The notes below the pieces were generated by a model. It ran no database searches, was not told the DNA's origin, and saw only the letters and a program-made list of their open reading frames with translations. From Myxococcales bacterium (GTDB lineage: Bacteria > Myxococcota_A > Polyangia > Nannocystales > Nannocystaceae), in contig JACKDV010000014.1 of NCBI GenBank assembly GCA_020633315.1, forward strand, positions 1 through 64,000: DNA of 64,000 nucleotides, read 5' to 3'. Shown here one piece after another: positions 1 through 10,671 of this stretch (position 1 is its first letter; each line of letters starts with the position of its first letter). Both the position numbers and the translations under genes were made by a program.

Positions 1-598
1 GCTCACCTCGTAGGGCCACGCCGCGCTTTTCGCAGGCCTGCTTGAAGCTGCGGCACGCCCGATAGAGCAGCACGTCGAGCGTGCCGACCTTCACGTCCAA
101 GATCTCCGCGCACTCCTCGCGGTCGCGGTCCTCGAGCAGCCGCAGCCGCAGGACCTTGGCGTAGCGAGGGTTGAGGGTCTCGAGCACCTCGTCGATGCGA
201 CGTCGCGTCTGCTCGCGCTGCAGCTCCTCGTCGCCCGGCGACTCGGCCGCCCCGCCCCCGAAGGCATCCACGTGCTCGGCGAAGGCGCCGCGCAGCCGCT
301 GGCGTCGCCCCGAGGCGCGCAGCAGATCGCGAGCCTTGTTCTTGGCCAGCACCTTGAGCCAGCCGTAGATCCCCGACGCCTTCCAGGTGTAGTCGGGCAG
401 CGCCCGGTTGGCGGCCAGGAAGGTCTCGCGCAGGCAGTCCTCGGCATCATCGGCGTCGCCGAGCATGGGGATGAGCACGTAGCTGTAGAGCGTGCGCGCG
501 TAGGCCTGGTAGAGCCGGGCGAACGCCCGCCGGTCGCCTCGTTGAGCCCGCGCGACGATGCGCTCCTCGTCGGGCAGGGGCTGCGGACGACCGCTCAC
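1..598 (-). CDS. ECF-type RNA polymerase sigma factor (3' end beyond window)
   Basis: The frame starts at a GTG (596-598) and runs off the left edge without a stop. Visible product is about 199 residues. An N-terminal sigma-70 region 2 (residues about 15-85, with DDAEDCLRETFLAA and a following Trp/Leu-rich helix) is joined by a short linker to a region 4 helix-turn-helix (about 130-185, RLRLLEDRDREECAEILDVK). This is the group 4 (ECF) arrangement that recruits RNA polymerase to a small regulon. No anti-sigma gene is adjacent inside the window; an NrsF-like protein lies 3.5 kb away on the other strand, so a link is not supported. Family assignment is firm, regulon unknown. Confidence 0.85.
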   Translation of the reverse strand, partial: MSGRPQPLPDEERIVARAQRGDRRAFARLYQAYARTLYSYVLIPMLGDADDAEDCLRETFLAANRALPDYTWKASGIYGWLKVLAKNKARDLLRASGRRQRLRGAFAEHVDAFGGGAAESPGDEELQREQTRRRIDEVLETLNPRYAKVLRLRLLEDRDREECAEILDVKVGTLDVLLYRACRSFKQACEKRGVALRGE

Positions 599-698
599 GG
601 CGGCGAGAGTAACGCGCGCGGCCCCGCCCCGGAAAACGAGGGCGAAAGCCCGCCGAGGGGCCGTGGCCAGGCGACCCCGCCGGCCCTACGATGCGCCG

Positions 699-1529
699 GT
701 GCCCCGGCTCGACGCCATGATCGCCCGCAACCTCGGGCTGTCGCGCCGGCAGGTGACCCGCCTGCTGCGTGCGGGCCGGGTGCTCGATCCCGGCGGCATG
801 CGGCTCGACGACGCTCGCCTGCCCTGCCTGCCCAGCGACGGCCCCCGCACGGTGGTGGTGGACGGCGTGGAGCACCTCCTGCACCACCGCGTGAGCGTGC
901 TCCTGCACAAGCCGGTCGGAGTGGTGACCGCCCACGAGGACGCGCGGCACCCCACCGCCTACGCGCTCTTGCGGGGTGCTCCCCTGCACCGCGAGCTGCG
1001 AGCGGTGGGGCGCCTCGATCTCGACACCAGCGGGCTCTTGCTGTGGACCACCGACGGCACGCTGCTGCACCGCCTCACCCACCCTCGCTACGCGGTGCCC
1101 CGCGAGTACCACGTGGGGCTGGCGGGGCCCTTCTGCGATCCCACGCCGCAGCTTCGGCTCGACGACGGGCACGTGCCCACCATCGCCGCGTGGCGACGAG
1201 CCCCCCTCGACGAGATGCACCCGGCCCTGCGCCGCTCGGCCACGGCCCGCGAGCACGCCAGCATCACCCTCACCTCCGGTCGCTTCCACGAGGTGCGGCG
1301 GATCTTCGCCGCGCTCGGCACCGAGGTCGTCGACCTGTGCCGCGTTCGCTACGGCTCGATCGAGCTGCCGCCCGAGCTCCCCGCCGGCGCCCACGAGGCC
1401 GTCGACCTGCACGCGGTGTTCCGCGGCCTGTCCCCCGCACCCGAGGGGCCCGAGGACGAGGCGCCCGCATCCGAGAGTCCCGAGGACGAGGGGTCCAGAT
1501 CCGCAAGACCCGAGGACGAGGCGAGCTGA
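699..1529 (+). CDS. RsuA/RluB-family rRNA pseudouridine synthase
   Basis: 276 residues. An S4 RNA-binding domain at the N-terminus (RLDAMIARNLGLSRRQV) is followed by the synthase domain with the signature GRLDLDTSGLLL; Asp107 in GRLD is the expected catalytic Asp. Enzymes of this family isomerise a uridine in 16S or 23S rRNA; the S4 start and short length fit the RsuA (U516) side better than RluB/E/F. The GTG at 699 is chosen because the S4 domain begins right there; ATG 717 would cut into it. The tail is an unusual acidic Pro-Glu-Asp-Glu repeat (four copies of PEDE-like units) absent from ordinary RsuA. It reads in the same direction as the peptidase gene that follows 130 bp later. Confidence 0.85.
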   Translation: MPRLDAMIARNLGLSRRQVTRLLRAGRVLDPGGMRLDDARLPCLPSDGPRTVVVDGVEHLLHHRVSVLLHKPVGVVTAHEDARHPTAYALLRGAPLHRELRAVGRLDLDTSGLLLWTTDGTLLHRLTHPRYAVPREYHVGLAGPFCDPTPQLRLDDGHVPTIAAWRRAPLDEMHPALRRSATAREHASITLTSGRFHEVRRIFAALGTEVVDLCRVRYGSIELPPELPAGAHEAVDLHAVFRGLSPAPEGPEDEAPASESPEDEGSRSARPEDEAS

Positions 1530-1659
1530 GCTCCTCGGCGCTCCCCTCGTGCCGCCGAGCCGCGTCCCCACGGCGCTCGCCCCTGCGCACGAGCGCGGCA
1601 CCGCATGGGGCCCGCGCCCGCGGTGGACGGCCTCGCGCCCGCGGTCGTACGCTGCCGCC

Positions 1660-3882
<2,223 letters not shown>

Positions 3883-4012
3883 CTCGAATCTAACGCAACG
3901 TCAGCTTCTCGTCTCGCCGCATCTGGCGCCAGATTTGCGCCATCGGCTCCGAGATCGACGCGCACGCCGGCCGGCACGCCTGTGGGCTATCATGGGTGCG
4001 GGCTGCGGTGGT

Positions 4013-4035
4013 CCGTCCCGCGCACGGCGGGACGG
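4013..4035 (+). terminator. GC-rich hairpin, possible terminator
   Basis: A perfect 9-bp stem (CCGTCCCGC / GCGGGACGG) with a 5-base loop lies between the S9 peptidase and the next gene. There is no T-tract, so intrinsic termination is only a guess from position. Confidence 0.35.
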
Positions 4036-4116
4036 GGCCAGCTCCGTCCACGCGCCGCGAAACTTCCCCTTTCCCGCCCTCGTTAGGTCAGGTGCCAACC
4101 GGCCGTAGTGGTCCAC

Positions 4117-4746
4117 GTGAGCGACGAGCCCAATAGAGCGATGCAGGCGATCCTGGCCGACCTGGAGCACGGTCGGAGGTCGCGTCGTCGGCACTTCCTG
4201 CCCGCGCTGCTGTTGGTCGCCATCGTGGCCGGCGGGGTGCTGGTGTCGATGAAGACCCGCCCCGATCTCCTCGAGCTTCCGCCGGCGCAGCTCGTGCTGC
4301 AGGCCTCGCTGTGGGTGGTGTGCCTGCTGCTGATGCCGGCGATCGGCGTGGGCCTGCTGTTCCCCAGCCGCTGGGCCCGGGTGGGCCTCGCGGTGGGAGC
4401 CGTCGTGCTCGCCGCGGCTGCGGCCACCGGCTGGCCCTTCGCCGAGATCGAGCACGGGGGCGACGGCGGCATGGACAGCTGCCTGATGCTGGTGATCGGG
4501 ACCGGGACCGTGCTGGTGCTCATCGGCTCGGCCAGCGGCGCGTTCATCCAGCGCCGGGGCGTCTCGGGGGTGTTCTGGGTGGCCTCGGGCCTGGCCCTGG
4601 CCGCGCTCAACGTGGTCACCTGGCACTGCCCCAGCTCCGGTCTCATGCACATCCTGCCCAGCCACGTCGGCGGCGCGGCGCTGCTGCTCGGCCTCGCGGT
4701 GGCGGTGGGCGTGCTCAACCGACGCAGCGATCGTGCCCGCGCCTGA
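4117..4746 (+). CDS. Six-helix membrane protein, NrsF/DUF1109-like
   Basis: 209 residues from GTG 4117 (an in-frame GTG at 4108 is also possible). A short charged N-terminus is followed by about six hydrophobic helices (residues about 25-45, 58-82, 88-110, 125-148, 155-175, 185-203). Before the last helix is WHCPSSGLMHI followed by another His, a Cys/His pattern resembling NrsF-type anti-sigma factors, which hold an ECF sigma factor at the membrane. The helix count and this motif are the only support. Its 3' end overlaps the next gene by 14 bp, so the two are probably translated together. It could also be an unrelated membrane protein. Confidence 0.5.
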   Translation: MSDEPNRAMQAILADLEHGRRSRRRHFLPALLLVAIVAGGVLVSMKTRPDLLELPPAQLVLQASLWVVCLLLMPAIGVGLLFPSRWARVGLAVGAVVLAAAAATGWPFAEIEHGGDGGMDSCLMLVIGTGTVLVLIGSASGAFIQRRGVSGVFWVASGLALAALNVVTWHCPSSGLMHILPSHVGGAALLLGLAVAVGVLNRRSDRARA

Positions 4747-5371
4747 GCGATCTCCCGCCTCGCTCGGGCTCCGGGTCGCCGCGATCGTGCCGGTGACCAC
4801 GGCCGAGGGTCCGGGCTCGCGCTTCGCCCTGTGGGTGCAGGGCTGCACGCTGGGCTGCCCCGGCTGCTGCAACCCGCACATGCTCCCGCCGGGGCCACGC
4901 CCGCCCACGCCGCTGCCCGAGATCATCGAGGGTCTCGATGCCGCGGTGATCGAGCACGGCATCGAGGGCATCACCGTGCTCGGAGGCGAGCCGCTCCAGC
5001 AACTACCCGCGGTCACGATGCTGTGCGCGGCCGCGACCGCGCGGGGCCTGGGCGTGCTGGTGTTCACCGGCTACCGCCTCGAGGAAGCGCGAGCGCGGCC
5101 CGGCTTCGATGCGCTGTGGCGCCACGTCGACACCCTCGTCGACGGTCGCTACGACGCGCGTCGCCCCGAGCCATCCGAGCCCGCGGGCGGTCGGCGCTTC
5201 ATCGGCTCGAGCAACCAGCGCTTGTGCCATCGCAGCGATCGCTACCGAGATCCCGCCCTGTGGCAGGGCCCGGCTCGGGTCGAGGTCAGCATCGGCCCGC
5301 ACGGCGAGCTCAGCGCTCATGGTGAGCCCGGCACCGTGGCCGCGCTGCTCCGTTCCCTGCGCTCCGCCTGA
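4733..5371 (+). CDS. NrdG-like radical SAM activating enzyme
   Basis: 212 residues from a GTG inside the end of the preceding gene. The radical SAM cluster motif is C38-x3-C42-x2-C45 (GCTLGCPGCCN), followed by a Gly-rich SAM-binding stretch (TVLGGEPLQQ). The short length and Fer4_12-like layout are those of glycyl-radical or anaerobic ribonucleotide reductase activases, which cleave S-adenosylmethionine to put a radical on a partner enzyme. No partner such as nrdD is in the window. The N-terminus (VPVTTAEGPGSRFALWVQGC) is typical of the family. Function beyond radical SAM chemistry is inferred. Confidence 0.75.
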   Translation: MPAPERSPASLGLRVAAIVPVTTAEGPGSRFALWVQGCTLGCPGCCNPHMLPPGPRPPTPLPEIIEGLDAAVIEHGIEGITVLGGEPLQQLPAVTMLCAAATARGLGVLVFTGYRLEEARARPGFDALWRHVDTLVDGRYDARRPEPSEPAGGRRFIGSSNQRLCHRSDRYRDPALWQGPARVEVSIGPHGELSAHGEPGTVAALLRSLRSA

Positions 5372-5555
5372 GCCCCAGAGGCCCTCTCGGTCCCAGGATT
5401 CGGCCGTTCTTCGATCCAACCCCGGGTCGAGCACACCGTGATTTCTCCCACGTCGGGACATCGAGGTAATCGAGACCGCCATGGCCAGCGCTAGTCCACC
5501 GAGCCCGGCTCGCGGGGCTCGCCGCGGGCGCGCTCCTGGGTCACCCTGGGCGCCC

Positions 5556-6047
5556 ATGCCCGAAGACCGTCCGCGCCCTTGGTTCTGGCTGCTCAAGAGC
5601 GAGCCCGACACCTACTCCATCGACGACCTGAAGCGCGACGGCACCGGGCCCTGGGACGGCGTGCGCAACTTCTCCGCCCGCAACCGCCTGCGGGAGATGA
5701 AGCGCGGCGAGCTGGCCCTCTTCTACCACTCGAGCACCAAGCCCACCGGCGTGGTCGGGCTGTGCCGGGTGGCCAAGGAGGCGTATCCCGATCCCAGCCA
5801 ATTCGATCCCGAGTCCGACTACTACGATCCCAAGGCGACCGAGGAGAAGCCCCGCTGGTCGATGATCGACGTCCGCTACGTCTCCCATCTGCCGCAGATG
5901 GTCACGCTCGAGGAGATCAAGGCCACGCCCGAGCTCGGCGAGATGGTGCTGGTCAAGCGCGCCCGGCTGTCGGTGCAGCCGGTGACACGGGAGGAATTCG
6001 AGCGGATCGTGGAGCTGGGCGGGGGCACGCTGCCCAAGGGGAAGTGA
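5556..6047 (+). CDS. EVE domain protein
   Basis: 163 residues, essentially one EVE domain: FWLLKSEPDTYSIDDL at the start, DGVRNFSARNRLR, the aromatic FYHSS, then WSMIDVRYV. EVE domains belong to the PUA-like fold and are thought to bind modified bases in DNA or RNA, as in human thymocyte nuclear protein 1. ATG 5556 is chosen because the domain starts nine residues later; the upstream in-frame extension is Ala/Arg-rich and not conserved-looking. The gene stands alone. Confidence 0.88.
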   Translation: MPEDRPRPWFWLLKSEPDTYSIDDLKRDGTGPWDGVRNFSARNRLREMKRGELALFYHSSTKPTGVVGLCRVAKEAYPDPSQFDPESDYYDPKATEEKPRWSMIDVRYVSHLPQMVTLEEIKATPELGEMVLVKRARLSVQPVTREEFERIVELGGGTLPKGK

Positions 6048-6088
6048 CGGACGCAGGCGCGTGCTACGCTGACGGACGGCGACGGGCG

Positions 6089-6330
6089 ATGATCAAGGAC
6101 GTCCATATCAGGGGCTACTCGTGGATTCGCGAGCCGCTGACCGTGCTCGTCGGGCCGAACGCCAGTGGCAAGAGCACCGTGCTGGCGGCACTGCTCGCGA
6201 AGAGATTCGCCCCGCTATCGTGGATCAACACAAATCAAGGATCGCCAAGACCACAGACCTCGATCGTCTCACCAAGCTCCGAGCCTTCGAGGTCTTCCGC
6301 AAGGCCCTACGCGCCGTCGCCGGGGCGTGA
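6089..6330 (+). pseudogene. Truncated AAA-type ATPase remnant
   Basis: ATG 6089 opens a frame beginning MIKDVHIRGYSWI and reaching a clear Walker A (VGPNASGKST) near residue 25, as in AAA_21/OLD-like ATPases. After about 35 residues that frame loses protein-like character. A second frame takes over (EEIRPAIVDQHK... to a TGA at 6328-6330) and looks like a natural C-terminus. No Walker B or other ATPase motifs occur, so most of the gene appears deleted, with the two ends joined out of frame. The 3' end overlaps the end of the converging radical SAM gene by 24 bp. Confidence 0.5.
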
Positions 6331-7773
6331 CGCGCCCGCGTCGAGCCTCGCGTCGTCCATCAGCACCCGCAGCCGCACCAGGGCTCGCCTCGCGCGGCGC
6401 AGCCGGGCCGAGCGCTCGGCGTCGGCCTCCGCCAGATCGTAGCCGCACGCTCCACAGCGACCGTCCTCTCCCGGCGAGTGCCGGCCGCAGGCCGGGCACG
6501 GCACCAGGCGCCGGGGCAGCGCCCGCTCGGCTCGCTCCGCGGTGCTCGGGCGCTCCCACGCCGGCGGGACCTGGAGCACCGCCTCGCCCTGGCCGTCGAT
6601 CGGCTCGAGCCACAGCGCGAAGCGACCGAGATCGAAGGGCCGACCCGGCGGCGCGGCGACGTGCTCGACTCGCTCCCGCAGCCCTCGCGCCCGCAGCTCC
6701 AGCGCCCGATGATGGCAGTAGGGGTTGTTCCCCGGCCGCCCCATGAAGCTGTGGCTCACCCACGAGCAGCCGGCGAGGCAATCGGCCGCGTGCACGCAGC
6801 TGCGACAGAAGCCCCACAGATCCTCCACGGTGCGGGTCCGCAGGTATCGCGTGGCATCGTGGCTCCACATCCCCGCGATCGGACCGTCGCGCACGCTGCC
6901 CGCGGCATAGTCCTCGCGAGGCAGCGAGGGGCATGCCTTGATCGTGCCGTCCGACTCGATGCCCATGCCGTTGCGCCCCGCGCTGCACCCGGTCCAGTGC
7001 CGCTTGCCGTCGCCGGCGTGGCGCAGCAGCGTCTCGTGGGGACCGAAGTAGCCCACGGTGTTGCCGGGCATCAGGGTCACCCCGCGCTCACGACCCGCCT
7101 CGGCCAGCCGCGCGAGGGTGGGCACCAGCTCCAGCAGATCGTAGGGCTGCAGCAACCCTCCGAGCCCGTCGGCGGCCCGGCCCATCGCCACGTTGATCCC
7201 GATCTGCCAGGTCCGCACCTCGGCCGCGACGATCGACTCCAGCATCGAGTCCAGGTGCGGCATGGCAGCGGGCGTGACGGTGGTGTTGACCGTGGTCGGC
7301 AAGCCGCGCGCCCGCGCGCGCTCCAGCAGCCACCATGCGATCGCAGCCGATCCCTGCACGCCCCGAAGCGCGTCGTGGATCGCCTCCGGCCCGTCGATGG
7401 AGACCCCCAGCGCCCCCAGCCCCGCGTCGATGGCCGCGTCGAGCCGCTCCTCGCTCAGCCGACGCCCGCCCGTCTGCAGGGTGCAGAGCATCCCGTGCTC
7501 CACGATCGACCGGATCACGTCGAGCCAGGCCCGGTGCAGGTAGGCCTCGCCTCCGATCAGCGTGATCTCGCGGGTGCCCAGCGCGGCGAGCTGCGCGACC
7601 ACGCAAAGGCACTCCTCGCGATCGAGCTCGCGCTCCCGCGGACGACCCGCGCGGGAGCCACAGTGACCGCAGCGCTGGTCGCAGGCCAGCGTCAGCTCCC
7701 ACACCACGTAGACCGGCCGAGCCGCGTCCCAGTCGTCCGCGCTCGGCAGCCGGGCGGCCGCCCCGTCCCTCAC
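6307..7773 (-). CDS. Radical SAM/SPASM protein with C-terminal zinc ribbon (copy 1)
   Basis: 488 residues from GTG. Radical SAM motif C31-x3-C35-x2-C38 (ACDQRCGHC), a LIGGEAYLH SAM-binding element, and a SPASM-type Cys region (CSAG, CPSL, CRSCVHAADCLAGC) for auxiliary Fe-S clusters. Such enzymes usually modify peptides or proteins. The far C-terminus adds a zinc ribbon (CPAC-x9-CGAC) not present in the paralogue at 53.3-54.6 kb. Its start overlaps the upstream gene by 4 bp (GTGA), implying coupled translation with that 215-residue protein. The substrate is unknown; modification of the partner is an inference. Confidence 0.85.
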   Translation of the reverse strand: MRDGAAARLPSADDWDAARPVYVVWELTLACDQRCGHCGSRAGRPRERELDREECLCVVAQLAALGTREITLIGGEAYLHRAWLDVIRSIVEHGMLCTLQTGGRRLSEERLDAAIDAGLGALGVSIDGPEAIHDALRGVQGSAAIAWWLLERARARGLPTTVNTTVTPAAMPHLDSMLESIVAAEVRTWQIGINVAMGRAADGLGGLLQPYDLLELVPTLARLAEAGRERGVTLMPGNTVGYFGPHETLLRHAGDGKRHWTGCSAGRNGMGIESDGTIKACPSLPREDYAAGSVRDGPIAGMWSHDATRYLRTRTVEDLWGFCRSCVHAADCLAGCSWVSHSFMGRPGNNPYCHHRALELRARGLRERVEHVAAPPGRPFDLGRFALWLEPIDGQGEAVLQVPPAWERPSTAERAERALPRRLVPCPACGRHSPGEDGRCGACGYDLAEADAERSARLRRARRALVRLRVLMDDARLDAGASRPGDGA

Positions 7774-8417
7774 GACTCCGACTCGGCGACCGCGGCCTCG
7801 AGCTCGGCGAGCGCCGCCCGCACATCGGCGACGTGATCGTCGGCGAGCGCCCGGGTCGTGCGCACGCCCGGCACGGCGTCGAGGGCCGCCAGGGCGCTGC
7901 GCACCGTGGCGATCTCTCGCTTCATCTCCTCCAGATCACCCCGCTCGAGCACGTCTCGCATCGGCACGCCGTAGCGCATGATGATCGTGCCGGCCGGATC
8001 GCTGGTGACCAGCTCGGCGTCGAACAGCGGCACCACCCAGTGCCCCTCCCCCTCCACGGTGTAGACGAGGCTCCAAAGCCCCGCCGCGGGGTACTCGATG
8101 AGGTTGGCCTTCTCGTTGCCGAAGGCGTCGCTGGTCATCTCGTGGAGCACGCGGCGGTGGCCGCTGGGATCGAGGGTGCGCATGCGGGTGGTCACCACGT
8201 CGATGGCCCGCAGCGCGATCTTGGTGCAGCCCTGGCGGTCGCCCCACTCGTCGATGGTGCAGATGTTGGGGTCGAGGACCAGCGTGCCCTTGCGGTTGCC
8301 GCCCGACTCCTCGCTCAGCTTGAGGCTCACCGTGTGCGCCCGCCCGGCCGGCGAGCCCAGGTACAGCGAGGCGAGGTCGAGGGTGTCGGGGACGGGGGCT
8401 TGGGAGGAGGCGCTCAT
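7770..8417 (-). CDS. Unknown 215-residue partner of radical SAM gene
   Basis: I do not recognise a family. The protein is soluble, mixed in composition, with no signal peptide. It starts with a DTLDLASLYLGSPAG stretch, has a central beta-rich part (residues about 30-150, with two Cys at CTIDEWGDRQGC), and ends in a charged helical region (about 155-213). The stop codon overlaps the start of the radical SAM/SPASM gene, so the two form an operon. It could be the substrate, a chaperone for the substrate, or an unrelated passenger. Confidence 0.6.
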   Translation of the reverse strand: MSASSQAPVPDTLDLASLYLGSPAGRAHTVSLKLSEESGGNRKGTLVLDPNICTIDEWGDRQGCTKIALRAIDVVTTRMRTLDPSGHRRVLHEMTSDAFGNEKANLIEYPAAGLWSLVYTVEGEGHWVVPLFDAELVTSDPAGTIIMRYGVPMRDVLERGDLEEMKREIATVRSALAALDAVPGVRTTRALADDHVADVRAALAELEAAVAESES

Positions 8418-8508
8418 CGTCCGGGCATCCTAGGGGGCAACCCCGGCCGGGCACGAGCGCATTGACGACGCCGACGACGATGCGGGGACCGCAAGGGTTG
8501 CGCTGCGC

Positions 8509-9009
8509 TCAGGCGTCGCGGCACAGCCGGTCCACGCGCTTGAGCAGGGTGGGCAGCCGATGGGGCCCGTGCATGCGGAGGACGCCGTCCGCGGCCTCCT
8601 GGGCGTCCATGCCCACCGCGCTCACGTACAGCGGCCGCACGCTCTCGCCCCGCCGCAGCTCGATCGCCGCGCTGCCCTCGAAGACGCTCTTGGCCACGCC
8701 CACCACCGCCACGCGCCGCCCGAGCGCCTCGTACAGGTGGGCTCCGAGACCCGGCCGGCCCTCGGCGTCGAGGACCACGTAGCCGTCCACCAGGATCACC
8801 CCCAGCGGCGCGCTCACCCGGCCGAGCACCGCCAGCAGGCAGGGCAGCTCCCGCCGATAGAGCTGTCCCGGCACGTAGGGCTCGATGGCCTCGACCGGCT
8901 CCACGTGCTCGGCCACGGGCTCCGCCGCGCCCCAGTCGGCAAAGACCAGCGCGGCCGCCACCGCAGCCGGCGAGCCCTCGCGATAGTCCACGTCGACGCA
9001 CGCGAGCAT
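8509..9009 (-). CDS. nfi: Endonuclease V-like nuclease
   Basis: 166 residues. Endonuclease V landmarks occur in order: DVDYREG near the N-terminus (first metal-binding Asp), YVPGQLYRRELP (conserved RE with the catalytic Glu), ILVDGY (second Asp) and GVAKS (Lys). The enzyme nicks DNA or RNA one base 3' to deoxyinosine/inosine. The usual DGHGxxHPR segment is replaced by DGYVVLDAEGRPG, so this belongs to a divergent, shorter branch. The start at 9009 leaves 20 bp after the DUF2237 gene, with which it is probably co-transcribed. Confidence 0.75.
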   Translation of the reverse strand: MLACVDVDYREGSPAAVAAALVFADWGAAEPVAEHVEPVEAIEPYVPGQLYRRELPCLLAVLGRVSAPLGVILVDGYVVLDAEGRPGLGAHLYEALGRRVAVVGVAKSVFEGSAAIELRRGESVRPLYVSAVGMDAQEAADGVLRMHGPHRLPTLLKRVDRLCRDA

Positions 9010-9029
9010 CGGCCTCGGAACGGGAGCGC

Positions 9030-9434
9030 TCAGTTGAGCGGCCCCCTCCCCTGACCAACGGGCCAGGGCGGCACCGCGTGGGCCCGCAGGTCCTCCAGGC
9101 CCACGATGCCCAGCGTGTCGGCGTGCGTGGCCTCGAGCACCACCGGCGGCGCGACCCCGGCCTCGAGCGCCTCCTTCCAGCGGGCGGCGCACAGGCACCA
9201 GCCGTCGCCCGGCCGCAGCCCCAAAAAGCCGTGCTCCGGCCGCGGCGTGCTCAGGTCGTTGCCCTGCGCGCGGGAGAAGGCGAGGAACTCCTCGGTCATG
9301 CGGGCGCACACCGAGTGCACCCCGAGATCGTGGGGGCCCGTGCGGCAGCAGCCGTCGCGGTGGAAGCCGGTCATCGGCGAGGTCCCGCAGGTCCGCAGCG
9401 GTCCCCCCAGCACGTTGCGCTCGTCGTCGCTCAC
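9030..9434 (-). CDS. DUF2237 family protein
   Basis: 134 residues matching DUF2237 along its length: NVLGGPL, TGFHRDGCC, HSVCARMTEEFL, GNDLSTP, LRPGDGWCLCAARW and EATH near the end. The many conserved Cys and His residues suggest metal binding, but no function has been established for the family as far as I know. It lies directly upstream of the endonuclease V-like gene. Confidence 0.85.
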   Translation of the reverse strand: MSDDERNVLGGPLRTCGTSPMTGFHRDGCCRTGPHDLGVHSVCARMTEEFLAFSRAQGNDLSTPRPEHGFLGLRPGDGWCLCAARWKEALEAGVAPPVVLEATHADTLGIVGLEDLRAHAVPPWPVGQGRGPLN

Positions 9435-9556
9435 GGTCGTGTCTTTTAGACCGATCGCGACGCCGCCACCAAGTCACCGCGGAAGCCGGCCGCCCAGCGG
9501 CACCTCGGAGGTCATGACGGTGTCTCGCGCGGTGCTCGGCGCCGCACGGCGTACCT

Positions 9557-10624
9557 TCACGAAGCCTCTCGGCCCTCGTGGCCCGGAGGGGCCGGCACGG
9601 CGGCCAGCGCCGCCTGCATCCGCCGGGCTCGCTCCGCGGGCATGAACGCGTGCTCGATCGACGCGCCCGCCAGCGCCCGCAGCCGCGACGGTCCCCAGCC
9701 GAAGGCGTCCGCGACCCGCTCGTACTCCTGCTGCAGATCGGTCTGGAACAGCGGGGGATCGTCGCTGCCCAGGCTCACCCGCAGCCCCGCGTCGAGCAGC
9801 CGCGGCAGCGGGTGCTCGGCCAGCGAGGGCACCACGCCCAGGCAGACGTTGCTGCTGGGGCAGACCTCCAGCGGGATGCCCTCGCGCACGAGGTGCTCCA
9901 CCAGCGCGGGATCGTCGAGGCAGCGCACGCCATGACCGATCCGCTCCGCCCCCAGCTCGCGCAGCGCCTCCCAGATCCGCACCGGCCCGTCGAGCTCGCC
10001 GGCGTGGGGCAGGCTGTGCAGGCCCTCGGCCCGCGCGCGGGCGAAGGTCTCGCGCAGCGGCGCGACCTCGTGGGGACGATCCTCGGGGCCGCCCAGGCCC
10101 AGACCCACCACCGCGCCCGGATCACGGGCCTGCAGGGCGAGCGCGAAGCCGAGGGTGGGCTCGGCCTGCTCGGGGAAGATCCGCACCACGTCGAGCACCC
10201 AGCGCAGCAGCAGGTCGTGGCGCTCGAGCACCCGGCGTCGGCCCTCCGCCAGCCCCTCGAGCATGGGCGCGTCGGCGAGGCCGCGGTGGCGGTGCAGCGC
10301 GGGGGTGAAGGTCACCTCGGCGTAGCCCACCCCCTGCGCGGCGAGGCGATCGCCGAGGTCCTCCACGATCTCGGCGAAGTCCTCCGCCTCGTGCAGGCAC
10401 GAGGCGATCGCCAGGTACAGCCGCAGGAAGCCCGAGAAGTCCACGAAGGGGAACGCGTCCCGCAGGTCCGCGGCCTCGTCCTCGAGATCGACGCCCGGCA
10501 GCACCACGCCCCGGCGTCGCGCCAGGCGGCGGGCGAGCTTGGGGGTGACCGAGCCCTCGAGGTGCAGGTGGAGCTCGGCCTTGGGCAGGGCCCGGATGAA
10601 GGCAGCGAGGGCAGGCGACGGCAT
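9557..10624 (-). CDS. Adenosine/aminofutalosine deaminase family amidohydrolase
   Basis: 355 residues, full length. Metal and active-site motifs: KAELHLHLEGS (two His ligands), LPHAGE (His plus catalytic Glu), GHGVRC (His), EVCPSSNVCLG, and SLGSDDPPLF with the Asp ligand pair. The family hydrolyses the 6-amino group of adenosine-type purines. The SDDPPLF form rather than NTDDP also occurs in aminofutalosine deaminases of menaquinone synthesis and adenine deaminases, so the substrate is open. It is transcribed away from the nhaC gene, whose start is 47 bp away. Confidence 0.82.
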   Translation of the reverse strand: MPSPALAAFIRALPKAELHLHLEGSVTPKLARRLARRRGVVLPGVDLEDEAADLRDAFPFVDFSGFLRLYLAIASCLHEAEDFAEIVEDLGDRLAAQGVGYAEVTFTPALHRHRGLADAPMLEGLAEGRRRVLERHDLLLRWVLDVVRIFPEQAEPTLGFALALQARDPGAVVGLGLGGPEDRPHEVAPLRETFARARAEGLHSLPHAGELDGPVRIWEALRELGAERIGHGVRCLDDPALVEHLVREGIPLEVCPSSNVCLGVVPSLAEHPLPRLLDAGLRVSLGSDDPPLFQTDLQQEYERVADAFGWGPSRLRALAGASIEHAFMPAERARRMQAALAAVPAPPGHEGREAS

Positions 10625-10671
10625 CGAGGGGCAGGCTATCAGGCGGTGCGGGTCCTGCTACCCTGCGCGGG

